DNA of 53,766 nt from Pseudomonadota bacterium (GTDB lineage: Bacteria > Desulfobacterota > Binatia > Binatales > Binataceae), in NCBI GenBank assembly GCA_021325025.1, contig JAJPHZ010000028.1, positions 1-53,766 of the forward strand, read 5' to 3'. The translations under genes and the position numbers were made by a program. The notes under the pieces were generated by a model, which worked only from the letters and a program-made list of their open reading frames with translations, was not told where the DNA came from and searched no databases. Positions 26,209 through 34,281 of the stretch are shown here, piece by piece. How positions within the stretch are numbered: position 1 is the stretch's first letter; every line of letters begins with the position of its first letter.

Positions 26209-27018
26209 ATGAACCTGCAACCGGTAGCCTTGACCGTGGCCGGCACCGATCCCTCCGGCGGCGCGGGCGTTCAGGCCGACCTCAAGACCTTCGCCGCGCT
26301 GGGAGTGTACGGCTTTTCGGTGGTCGCGGTGGTGGTGGCGCAGAACAGCGCTCGGGTGCTGAGCACGGCGCCGATGGAATCGGAGACGGTGAGCAGGCAG
26401 ATCGGCGCCCTGATGATGCAGATGAGGCCGCATGCGATGAAGACCGGCGCGCTGGGCGAGCCCGCCATCGTGTTGGAGGTAGCACGGGCGATCGAAGACT
26501 TCGAGCTGCCGCCGCCGGTGGTGGATCCGGTGATGGTGTCGAGCAGCGGTGCGCGGCTCTTAAGCGAGCCGGGCGAGGCCGCGATGCGCCGGCGGCTGCT
26601 GCCGCTGGCCGCGGTGGTGACCCCCAATCTGGCAGAGGCGCAGGTGCTCAGCGCGATGCGCATCGACAGCGTCGGGGCGATGCGCGAGGCGGCGCGCGTA
26701 ATCCATCGGATGGGCCCGCGCGCAGTGGTAATCAAGGGCGGGCACCTGGGCCCCGATCAACCGGCAGTAGATATTATGTACGATGGGAAGCGCTGCGTCG
26801 AATTCGCCGGGGAAAGAATCGGCGGCGCCAGCGGTGCCCATGGTACGGGCTGCGCTTTTTCGGCGGCGATCGCCGCCTGGATGGCACGCGGCACCGAACT
26901 GGAAGAGGCGGTGCGCCGGGCCAAGTTGTTCGTCGCCCGTGCGCTCAAATACGCATTCCAGTTGGGCGAAGGCCGTCTGATGCTCGACCATCTGCGCGCC
27001 GGCAGCGAAGAGAACTGA
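26209..27018 (+). CDS. thiD: Hydroxymethylpyrimidine/phosphomethylpyrimidine kinase
   Basis: This 269-residue ribokinase-fold enzyme phosphorylates HMP and HMP-P in thiamine biosynthesis. Motifs: AGTDPSGGAGVQADLKTFAA at the N terminus, VVDPVMVSSSGARLL, TPNLAEAQVL, and the anion-hole/catalytic segment GAHGTGCAFSAAIAA. Full length for ThiD. No other thi gene or TPP riboswitch is visible here; it diverges from the DHA2 gene. Confidence 0.94.
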   Translation: MNLQPVALTVAGTDPSGGAGVQADLKTFAALGVYGFSVVAVVVAQNSARVLSTAPMESETVSRQIGALMMQMRPHAMKTGALGEPAIVLEVARAIEDFELPPPVVDPVMVSSSGARLLSEPGEAAMRRRLLPLAAVVTPNLAEAQVLSAMRIDSVGAMREAARVIHRMGPRAVVIKGGHLGPDQPAVDIMYDGKRCVEFAGERIGGASGAHGTGCAFSAAIAAWMARGTELEEAVRRAKLFVARALKYAFQLGEGRLMLDHLRAGSEEN

Positions 27019-27053
27019 CAAAGCGAGGATATGTTCGTTGATGGTCGCAGCGG

Positions 27054-27968
27054 CTATGTGATTATCCGTTCAGGGTGGGTGTAGATATTGTAACCGGCGT
27101 CGCGGACGAAGCCCGCCACGGTCATGCCGATCTCCTGGGCCAGTTCGACGGCCAGCGATGAGGGTGCGGATACCGCGGCGAGGAGCGGGATACCGGCGGC
27201 GGCCGCCTTCTGGACGATCTCGAAGCTCAGCCGCCCGCTTACCATCATCAGGTGGTTGGTCAGCGGCAGCCACCCGTCAATCAGCGCATGACCGATTACC
27301 TTGTCCACCGCGTTGTGGCGGCCGACGTCCTCGCGCAGTACGGCAAGTTGGATGCCCTCAGCCTGGCCCTCGTTCCGGTCTGGGAGAGGCGACAGGAAGG
27401 TCTTTTCCCGATCAGTAAGCGGAGCTGGAGCAGGCCGCGCGCCAGGGGAAACGGAAAAGAGTGCGGCGGCGTGGAGGCCGCCGGTGGCGCTGAAGACCTG
27501 CTGTGCCTGGCGCATCAGATGGGGCAGTTTCAGGATTGTGCGGGCGGGTACGCGCAGGCCGTCAGTCAGCGGCGCGATACGTCTTTGAATCGATTCGATA
27601 CTGGTCTTGCCGCACACGCCGCAGCTCGACGAGATCGCAAAGTTTCGCTTGAGACGCTCGCGCAATCCAGCCGCGGGAACGCGCAGGATTACATCAATCG
27701 CGTTGGGCTCGGGCTCGCCCCTGCTGCCCAGGACCGGCCGCACCTCGCCCAATTCCTCGCCCGAGTTGATGAACCCTTCGGCGAGCAGGAAGCCTCCGGC
27801 CAGTTCGCGATCGTGCCCTGGCGTGCGCATCGTCAGGGTGAAGCGCCGCCCGCCCAGACGGATTTCCAGCGGCTCCTCGACGGCCAGGGTTTCCACGGCC
27901 GCTGCGCTCGTGCACTGGCCGGCATACCATTTGAGCGCGTGGTGGGTTTTGGTTGACTGGTCGGACAT
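27054..27968 (-). CDS. fdhD: FdhD sulfurtransferase for formate dehydrogenase
   Basis: This 304-residue protein transfers sulfur from IscS to the Mo-bisPGD cofactor, needed for active formate dehydrogenase. The essential cysteine loop SSSCGVCGK has C116 and C119; GHDRELAGGFLLAEGFI and the C-terminal VDKVIGHAL, GRLSFEIVQKA and GIPLLAAVSAPSSLAVELA segments are all typical. It is the FdsC-position gene of the fds operon, 182 bp after fdsD, the gap holding two hairpins. It is cotranscribed or separately regulated. Confidence 0.94.
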   Translation of the reverse strand: MSDQSTKTHHALKWYAGQCTSAAAVETLAVEEPLEIRLGGRRFTLTMRTPGHDRELAGGFLLAEGFINSGEELGEVRPVLGSRGEPEPNAIDVILRVPAAGLRERLKRNFAISSSCGVCGKTSIESIQRRIAPLTDGLRVPARTILKLPHLMRQAQQVFSATGGLHAAALFSVSPGARPAPAPLTDREKTFLSPLPDRNEGQAEGIQLAVLREDVGRHNAVDKVIGHALIDGWLPLTNHLMMVSGRLSFEIVQKAAAAGIPLLAAVSAPSSLAVELAQEIGMTVAGFVRDAGYNIYTHPERIIT

Positions 27969-28000
27969 CGTCTTGGTCGAGGCGGGACTTTACTTTGGTG

Positions 28001-28093
28001 GGACAGGCTCCGTTGCCTGTCCATTATGGGCGAGCGCTTTTTGCTCCCGCTTTCGATGAATTTCTCAAAGGCGGCGCGAGCCCAGGCTCGCGC
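28001..28093 (-). terminator. Two hairpins between fdsD and fdhD
   Basis: Two perfect inverted repeats occupy this gap: GGACAGGC-TCCGTT-GCCTGTCC at 28001-28022 and GCGCGAGCC-CA-GGCTCGCGC at 28074-28093. Neither has a clean T-run on the minus strand, so attenuation, RNA stabilisation of the upstream fds message or a repeat element are as likely as termination. Confidence 0.4.
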
Positions 28094-28150
28094 GTCGATG
28101 ACAGGCAGGCACGCTCGGTCCTGCCATTTTTCAGATTTTGTCTCGTCGAA

Positions 28151-28402
28151 TCAGTCATCACCGGGTGCTTCGCCGGACACTGCCGTTCGCGACTCCAGGC
28201 CCAGGATCGCCTCGCGCACCGGCGGCTTGAGGTCCGGGCCGCCGGTCTGGTGGACGTAATCGATAATCTGGCGGCGCATGCGCGGTTCCCATGAGTTTTT
28301 CAGATGCATGCCGATCGACCTGACTGCCTCGTCGTGATCAGGATAGGCCGCAAAGAAATCGCCGATCTGATTCGCCATCTTGACCAGATGATGGATGTCC
28401 AT
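28151..28402 (-). CDS. fdsD: NAD-dependent formate dehydrogenase delta subunit
   Basis: This 83-residue protein has ATG at 28402. MDIHHLVKMANQIGDFFAAY, then DEAVRSIGMHLKNSWEPRMRRQI, is the recognisable FdsD sequence, a small subunit required for assembly of the soluble Mo formate dehydrogenase. It starts 14 bp after the fdsA stop. Confidence 0.9.
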   Translation of the reverse strand: MDIHHLVKMANQIGDFFAAYPDHDEAVRSIGMHLKNSWEPRMRRQIIDYVHQTGGPDLKPPVREAILGLESRTAVSGEAPGDD

Positions 28403-28416
28403 CGCCGCACCCCCAA

Positions 28417-31242
28417 TCACTTGGCAGCCGGCGCGTGGGCCTGCATCGGCGCCTCGCGGCGCGCCGGCGCGCGGCCGGCCGGCAGCGGCATTACCTGCAC
28501 CGCGGTGACCTTGTACTCGGGACAGTTGGTGGCCCAGTCGGAGTTCTCCGTGGTGACTACGTTGGTGCCGGTTTCCGGATGATGGAAGGTGGTATAAACG
28601 ACGCCCGGCGCCACGCGGTCGGTGATTAGCGCGCGCAGTGTGATGGCGCCGGCGCGGCTGGTCACCGTCACCCAGTCGCCGTCGCGCACCCCGCGCTGCT
28701 CGGCGTCGTGCGGATGGATTTCCAGGCGATCCTCGCCATGCCACATCACGTTGGCGGTGCGGCGCGTCTGAGTGCCGACGTTGTACTGCGTCAGCACACG
28801 TCCGGTGGTCAGCAGCAGCGGATAGCGGGGGCCGGTGCGCTCGTCGGTCGGCACGTATTCAGTGATGGTGAACCTGCCTTTGCCGCGCACGAACTGGCCG
28901 ACATGCATCACCGGCGTGCCCAACGGTGCGGCGTCATTGCAGGGCCATTGCACGCTGCCCACCCGCTCCAGCTTTGCGTAACTGACGCCGGCAAAGGTGG
29001 GGGTCAGACGCGCGATCTCATCCATGATCTCCGAGGGATGCTTGTACTCCATCGGATAGCCCAGCGCGTTGCTGAGCGCCATGGTTACCTCCCAGTCCTC
29101 CTTGCCCGCCATCGGCGGCATCACCTTGCGCACCATCGAGATCCGGCGCTCGGAGTTGGTAAACGTGCCGTTCTTTTCCAGGAACGACGATCCGGGCAGA
29201 AAGACGTGCGCGTACCTTGCGGTTTCGTTCAGGAAGATGTCGTGGACGACGACGAACTCCATCGCGCGCAGCGCCGCCACCACGTGCGAGCTGTTGGGGT
29301 CGGACTGCGCGATGTCCTCGCCTTCGACGTAAAGCGCCTTGAAGGTGCCGTCGAGCGCGGCATCGAACATGTTGGGGATGCGCAGGCCGGGTTCGGGGTC
29401 GAGCCTGACGCCCCATTCCTTTTCGAAGGCCGCGCGCACGACGGGGTCGGAGATGTGGCGATATCCGGTCAGCTCGTGCGGAAAGGAGCCCATGTCGCAC
29501 GAGCCCTGGACGTTGTTCTGGCCGCGCAGCGGATTGACGCCCACACCCTCGCGTCCGAGGTTGCCGGTGGCCATCGCCAGATTGGCCATCCCCAACACCA
29601 TCGTGCTGCCCTGACTGTGCTCGGTGACGCCCAGCCCGTAGTAGATGACGGCGTTGCCGGCGCTGGCGTAAAGGCGCGCCGCGCCGCGGATGTCGTGCGC
29701 CGGCACGCCGACGATCTCGGCGACCGCTTCGGGCGAGTTGTGCGGCTGTACGATGAACTTCTTCCACAGCTCGAAGTCGGCGGCCTCGCAGCGTTCGCGC
29801 ACGAAGTCCTCGTCCATCAGGCCCTCAGTGACGACCACGTGCGCCATCGCGTTGATCAGCGCCACGTTGCATCCGGGCCGAACCGGCAGATGATAGACGG
29901 CGGCGACGTGCGGAGTCTTGACCAACTCGATGCGGCGCGGGTCGACGACGATAAGTTTGGCCCCTTGGCGCAGGCGCCGCTTCATGATCGAGGCGAACAC
30001 CGGATGGCCCTCGGTGGGATTGGCGCCGATCACCATTATGACGTCGGTTTTGAGCACGGAATCGAAATCCTGGGTGCCGGCCGAGGTGCCGAAGGCGGTC
30101 TTAAGTCCGTAGCCGGTGGGAGAATGGCAGACGCGGGCGCAGGTATCGACGTTGTTGGTGCCCAGCGCCGCGCGCATCAGCTTCTGCACCAGGTAGGTTT
30201 CCTCGTTGGTGCAGCGCGAGGAGGTGATGCCGCCCACCGCGCCGCGCCCGTACTGCTGCTGGACGCGCTTGAGGCCCGCGGCGGCGCGCGCGATCGCTTC
30301 CTCCCATGACGCCGCGCGCCATTGCTCGTCGATACTGTCGCGCACCATCGGCTTGAGCACGCGGTCGCGATGGGTGGCGTAGCCCCACGCGAAGCGCCCC
30401 TTTACGCAGGAGTGTCCGTGGTTGGGCATCCCGTCCTTGTTGGGCACCATCCGCACCACTTCGTTGCCCTTCATCTCGGCTTTGAACGAGCATCCCACAC
30501 CGCAATATCCGCAGGTGGTGACGATGCTGTGTTCGGCCTGACCCTTGTCGATTACCGACTTCTCGGTCAAGGTTGCGGTCGGGCAAGCCTGCACGCAGGC
30601 GCCGCACGACACGCATTCCGATTCCATGAACGGCTGGTTCTGGCCCGGCGAAATCACCGAGGCAAAACCGCGTCCGTCGATGGTCAGCGCGAAGGTGCCC
30701 TGGATCTCCTCGCAGGCGCGCACGCATCGGGCGCACACGATGCACTTGGAGGGGTCGAAGGTGAAGTAGGGATTGGATTCGTCTTTGGGCGAATGCAGAT
30801 GGTTGGCGCCCTCGTAGCCGTAGCGCACCTCGCGCAGGCCCACGGCTCCGGCCATGTCCTGCAACTCGCAGTTGCCGTTGGCCGGGCAGGTCAGGCAGTC
30901 CAGCGGATGGTCGGAGATGTACAGCTCCATGACGTTGCGGCGCAGGTCGGCGACGCGCGCGCTGTGGGTCAGCACCTTCATCCCCGGCTCGACCGGCGTC
31001 GTGCACGAGGCGGGATAGCCCTTGCGTCCTTCGATCTCGACCAGACACAGGCGGCAAGAGCCGTAGGCGGCCAGCGAGTCGGTGGCGCAGAGTTTGGGCA
31101 CCCTGACACCCAGCATCGCCGCCGCGCGCATCACAGAGGTGCCGGCAGGAACGCTGATGGGTTTGCCGTCGATGAAAAGCTCGACCATCGTGGCCGAAGC
31201 CTCAGGCGGTGTTCCGTAATCCCTGTCGGTGATCGATAACAC
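28417..31242 (-). CDS. fdsA: NAD-dependent formate dehydrogenase alpha subunit
   Basis: This 941-residue Mo-bisPGD catalytic subunit oxidises formate to CO2. N-terminal [2Fe-2S] domain: C52, C63, C66 and C80. His-ligated [4Fe-4S]: HPLDCLTCPANGNC (112-125). Two ferredoxin clusters: C167-x2-C-x2-C-x3-C and C210-x2-C-x2-C-x3-C. The catalytic domain starts with CGYCGVGC (244-251), and the Mo ligand is C372 in RVCHSP, cysteine not selenocysteine, with the catalytic His next to it. Start is GTG 31242, preceded by AGGAGAA and 10 bp after the fdsB stop. The C-terminal dinucleotide-binding region is complete. Confidence 0.96.
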   Translation of the reverse strand: MLSITDRDYGTPPEASATMVELFIDGKPISVPAGTSVMRAAAMLGVRVPKLCATDSLAAYGSCRLCLVEIEGRKGYPASCTTPVEPGMKVLTHSARVADLRRNVMELYISDHPLDCLTCPANGNCELQDMAGAVGLREVRYGYEGANHLHSPKDESNPYFTFDPSKCIVCARCVRACEEIQGTFALTIDGRGFASVISPGQNQPFMESECVSCGACVQACPTATLTEKSVIDKGQAEHSIVTTCGYCGVGCSFKAEMKGNEVVRMVPNKDGMPNHGHSCVKGRFAWGYATHRDRVLKPMVRDSIDEQWRAASWEEAIARAAAGLKRVQQQYGRGAVGGITSSRCTNEETYLVQKLMRAALGTNNVDTCARVCHSPTGYGLKTAFGTSAGTQDFDSVLKTDVIMVIGANPTEGHPVFASIMKRRLRQGAKLIVVDPRRIELVKTPHVAAVYHLPVRPGCNVALINAMAHVVVTEGLMDEDFVRERCEAADFELWKKFIVQPHNSPEAVAEIVGVPAHDIRGAARLYASAGNAVIYYGLGVTEHSQGSTMVLGMANLAMATGNLGREGVGVNPLRGQNNVQGSCDMGSFPHELTGYRHISDPVVRAAFEKEWGVRLDPEPGLRIPNMFDAALDGTFKALYVEGEDIAQSDPNSSHVVAALRAMEFVVVHDIFLNETARYAHVFLPGSSFLEKNGTFTNSERRISMVRKVMPPMAGKEDWEVTMALSNALGYPMEYKHPSEIMDEIARLTPTFAGVSYAKLERVGSVQWPCNDAAPLGTPVMHVGQFVRGKGRFTITEYVPTDERTGPRYPLLLTTGRVLTQYNVGTQTRRTANVMWHGEDRLEIHPHDAEQRGVRDGDWVTVTSRAGAITLRALITDRVAPGVVYTTFHHPETGTNVVTTENSDWATNCPEYKVTAVQVMPLPAGRAPARREAPMQAHAPAAK

Positions 31243-31252
31243 GGCGTTTCTC

Positions 31253-32809
31253 CTAGTGGAGCTTGGAAGCGTCGTCCTCCAGGCCGAAGTCGCCTGGGAA
31301 ATGCTTAAGCGCGCTGAGCACGGGCAGCGGCGTCAAGCCGCCCAATGCGCACAGGGAGGCGTTGGTCATCGTGTCGCACAAATCGCGCAGCAAAGTCAGA
31401 TTGGCCGACCGGTTGTGACCCGCGGCGATGCGCTCGATGACTTCCACGCCGCGGGTTGAGCCGATGCGGCACGGCGTGCATTTACCGCACGACTCTCTGG
31501 CGCAGAACTCCATCGCATAGCGCGCCATCTCGGCCATGTTGACGGTGTCGTCGAACACCACGACCCCGCCGTGGCCGAGCAGGCCATCGTGCGCCGCCAA
31601 CTCCTCGTAGTCGAATGCTACATCCAGCTTGTGGGCGGGAAAGTAGGCGCCCAGCGGACCGCCGACCTGGACCGCGCGCACCGGCCGGCCGCTGGCGGTG
31701 CCGCCGCCCAGCTCGTACACGATTTCGCGCAGCGTGATGCCGAAGGCCATTTCAAACAGGCCCGGGCGTTTGACGTTGCCGGCCAGTTGAATGGGTTGGG
31801 TGCCGCGCGAGCGGCCGACGCCGAAGTTTTTGTAAAACGCGCCGCCGCGCGCGAGTATTATCGGCAGACTGGCCAGGGTCAGCACGTTGTTGACCACGGT
31901 GGGTTTGCCGAACAGGCCCGCCACCGCCGGCACCGGCGGCTTGTAACGCACCATCCCGCGCTTGCCCTCCAGGCTCTCCAGCATCGCGGTCTCCTCGCCG
32001 CAGATGTAGGAGCCGGCGCCGACGCGCACTTCGAGCTCCAGGCGCTTGCCGGTGCCCATCACATTGTCGCCCAGATAGCCGCGCGCGTGGGCCGCGGCGA
32101 TCGCTTCGTTAAGCGTCAGCGCTGAATGCGGATACTCCGAGCGCAGGTAGATGTAGCCCTGCGTGGCGCCGACGCACAGCGCGGCGATGGCCATGCCCTC
32201 GAGCAGGACAAACGGGTCGCCTTCCATGATCATCCGGTCGGCGAAGGTGCCGGAGTCACCCTCGTCGGCGTTGCAGACGACATATTTACAATCCGCCGCG
32301 CTCTGCAGCGCGGTGCGCAGCTTGATTGCACACGGGAAGCCCGCGCCGCCGCGTCCGCGCAGGCCCGACTCCATCACTTCGTTGACGATCTGCTCGCCGC
32401 TCAACGCCGCCGCGCGCGCCAGACCTTGATAGCCGCCATGCGCCAGGTAGTCGTCGATTGAAACCGGATCGATTACGCCCACACGCGCGAAGGTCAGGCG
32501 CTCCTGCTTTTTGAGCCAGCCGATTTCCTCGGTAAGACCCAGGCGGAGTTCGTGCGGACGGCCGTCCAGAAATCCGGCGTCGAACAAGGCCGTGACTGCG
32601 CCGACGTGAACCGGACCATAGGCGACGCGTCCGGCGGCTGTGGCCACCTCCACCATCGGTTCCAGCCAGTAGAGGCCGCGCGAACCGTTGCGCACCATTC
32701 GCAGGTCCAGCTTGCGGCGCGCTGCCTCCTGCGTGATGGCGCGGGCGACATCCTCGGCGCCCAAAGACAGCGCGCCGCTGTCGCGCGGAACATAGACCGC
32801 GGGCGTCAT
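31253..32809 (-). CDS. fdsB: NAD-dependent formate dehydrogenase beta subunit (NuoF-like)
   Basis: This 518-residue diaphorase subunit receives electrons from FdsA and reduces NAD+ through FMN. Motifs: [16 protein letters not shown] (NADH), [12 protein letters not shown] and [11 protein letters not shown] (FMN), [14 protein letters not shown], and the [4Fe-4S] motif [12 protein letters not shown]. An N-terminal extension of about 120 residues before the NuoF core is normal for FdsB. The ATG at 32809 overlaps the fdsG stop in ATGA, which fixes the start; the upstream frame is the fdsG overlap. Confidence 0.96.
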   Translation of the reverse strand: MTPAVYVPRDSGALSLGAEDVARAITQEAARRKLDLRMVRNGSRGLYWLEPMVEVATAAGRVAYGPVHVGAVTALFDAGFLDGRPHELRLGLTEEIGWLKKQERLTFARVGVIDPVSIDDYLAHGGYQGLARAAALSGEQIVNEVMESGLRGRGGAGFPCAIKLRTALQSAADCKYVVCNADEGDSGTFADRMIMEGDPFVLLEGMAIAALCVGATQGYIYLRSEYPHSALTLNEAIAAAHARGYLGDNVMGTGKRLELEVRVGAGSYICGEETAMLESLEGKRGMVRYKPPVPAVAGLFGKPTVVNNVLTLASLPIILARGGAFYKNFGVGRSRGTQPIQLAGNVKRPGLFEMAFGITLREIVYELGGGTASGRPVRAVQVGGPLGAYFPAHKLDVAFDYEELAAHDGLLGHGGVVVFDDTVNMAEMARYAMEFCARESCGKCTPCRIGSTRGVEVIERIAAGHNRSANLTLLRDLCDTMTNASLCALGGLTPLPVLSALKHFPGDFGLEDDASKLH

Positions 32810-33285
32810 TGGCGGTGCTCCTGAAGCGACGCGAGCAGCGCGTCGAGCAGGGCCGGGGTGACCCGGCCATGAATGTCGCCGTCCACCGTGATGGCCGGGG
32901 AGCAGGCACAGTTGCCCAGGCAATAGACGGCCTCCAGGGTGAGGTTGCCGTCGGCGGTGGTCTGGCCGAAGTCGATCTTTAAGCGCTCCTTTAAATGCCG
33001 GGCCAACGCACCTGCACCCATCGCCTGGCACGACTCGGCGCGGCACAGGCGCATTACGTGGCGGCCGGGGGGATGACGGCGGAAGTCGTGATAGAAGGTG
33101 ACGACGCCGTGCACCTCCGCGCGCGACAGATTGAGCGCATCGGCAATCAGCGCCACGCTCTGCTCGGGAATCCAGCCCAGCTCATCCTGGATGCGGCGCA
33201 GAATCAGCATCAGCGCCCCGGGCCGGTCCTTCAGTTCCCCTGCGATGGCGGCGATCGCCGACTTGTCCCATCCGTTGGTGGTCAT
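32806..33285 (-). CDS. fdsG: NAD-dependent formate dehydrogenase gamma subunit (NuoE-like)
   Basis: This 159-residue thioredoxin-fold subunit carries one [2Fe-2S] cluster with ligands C81, C86, C122 and C126 ([13 protein letters not shown] and [10 protein letters not shown]). N-terminal helices [18 protein letters not shown] and [13 protein letters not shown] are typical of NuoE. It is the first gene of fdsGBAD, translationally coupled to fdsB. It diverges from the nitrate-reductase-associated gene across a 141-bp promoter region. Confidence 0.95.
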   Translation of the reverse strand: MTTNGWDKSAIAAIAGELKDRPGALMLILRRIQDELGWIPEQSVALIADALNLSRAEVHGVVTFYHDFRRHPPGRHVMRLCRAESCQAMGAGALARHLKERLKIDFGQTTADGNLTLEAVYCLGNCACSPAITVDGDIHGRVTPALLDALLASLQEHRQ

Positions 33286-33426
33286 CGAAAACCTCGCCGA
33301 AACAGCGGCCGCCCGCTCCGCTGCCCTCCTGATGGTGTTATACTATCGTGGCGGCGCGATCCCAACACCTGATTGCGACTGCCCGACGTCGGGCTGGCCC
33401 CGTAGCCGTGGCGGCAGGAGGAGGCG
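33286..33426. promoter_or_regulatory. Divergent promoter region of fds operon and nitrate-reductase-associated gene
   Basis: The 141-bp gap separates two divergent genes, so it must hold both promoters. On the plus strand TATACT at 33339-33344 could be a -10 box, but no good -35 is found 17 bp upstream. No sigma-54 GG-N10-GC site is evident. Confidence 0.35.
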
Positions 33427-33894
33427 ATGTTCCGCCGGTTCCATTTCGAGGAAGACATCTACTGCACGCTGGAATGTGTGCCGATGACGGTGCGGCGCAA
33501 GCTCGACCGCATCGGCCTGAAGGTGCATCTGGCGCAATGGCAGGCGCTGGGACAGGGCGAGCGGCTGGCGATCTGCCATCTGCCGGCCGACCAACCCGAC
33601 GAATGCGAAGCGCTGCGGACATTTATAATCGAGGCGGTTACACGCGTCAGCGGCGAGGCGCCCAGGGAGCTGACGGCCGAGCAACGGCGCGCCGCCGAGC
33701 CGCCCGGCCAAGTGCCGCCAGCGCTGGTGGCTGACGCCGCCTCGGCCGGGGCGACATTGACCCAGGCGATGTGGGAGCGGCTCGACAGTGACGAGCGCTA
33801 CATGCTGACCAAGCTGGAGCGCCGCGGCGGCAAGCTGGCCATCGCCCTGCGCGAGTTGTTTGCCCAATCGCCGCGTGAGCCGGCTGCGAACTGA
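33427..33894 (+). CDS. Nitrate reductase associated protein (Nitr_red_assoc family)
   Basis: This 155-residue cytoplasmic protein has the N-terminal signature FRRFHFEEDIYCTLECVPMTVRRKLDRIGLKVHLAQWQAL (split over residues 2-41), then GERLAICHLPAD, matching the small family found near assimilatory nitrate reductase genes. Its biochemical role is not established. A strong ribosome site (GGAGGAGG) lies just before the ATG. Its position divergent to a Mo formate dehydrogenase, rather than next to nitrate reductase, points to a wider role around molybdoenzymes. No nitrate reductase gene is in the window. Confidence 0.8.
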   Translation: MFRRFHFEEDIYCTLECVPMTVRRKLDRIGLKVHLAQWQALGQGERLAICHLPADQPDECEALRTFIIEAVTRVSGEAPRELTAEQRRAAEPPGQVPPALVADAASAGATLTQAMWERLDSDERYMLTKLERRGGKLAIALRELFAQSPREPAAN

Positions 33895-34281
33895 AAGCCG
33901 GCAGGATTGCTGATGTGTTCGCCCGGCGGGCGGTTTCTAACGGCGTCAACGCTGGCTCGGCCACTTTTGGTGCCGCCTCGATTACACCCAACAGGATCCG
34001 TGTCGACCGCTCAGTCACAGTCCGGCCTTGTCCCCATTGCTGAGCGATAGATCCCTGCGGCGCATCGGAGGGAAATGGTTCGCCCGCGGCAAGCCTGGGA
34101 GGCTGAGCCTTGATTCGCCGGAAACTCTGGCGGCACACTACTTCACCTTCGGCCTAATCGATGGCCTTGGTGCGGTAGGGAACTTTGACGAATGTGGATA
34201 AGTTTAAAATCCTGTGGATAACTTGTGAATCGGATCCCGCAGGGCTAGACTGTAGCAGAATGAAACTGACGGTCGGAAAGC
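33895..34281. other. 387-bp intergenic region with two DnaA boxes
   Basis: Two perfect DnaA boxes, TGTGGATAA (reverse of TTATCCACA), lie in the same orientation at 34193-34201 and 34213-34221, start to start 20 bp apart. The stretch between and around them is A/T-rich (GTTTAAAATCC). The rest of the gap, 33895-34180, shows no gene or repeat I recognise. A promoter for the radical SAM gene is expected here. Confidence 0.6.

Noticed and set aside
28708..30309. 533-codon open frame antisense to fdsA
   Set aside because: fdsA carries all expected cofactor motifs in the other direction.
28417..31242. Possible selenocysteine in the formate dehydrogenase
   Set aside because: The molybdenum ligand position is a normal cysteine (C372 in RVCHSP) and there is no in-frame TGA.
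34193..34221. Firm annotation as the chromosomal origin oriC
   Set aside because: Only two DnaA boxes and no dnaA, dnaN, gidA or par genes nearby; kept as a finding, not a feature call.
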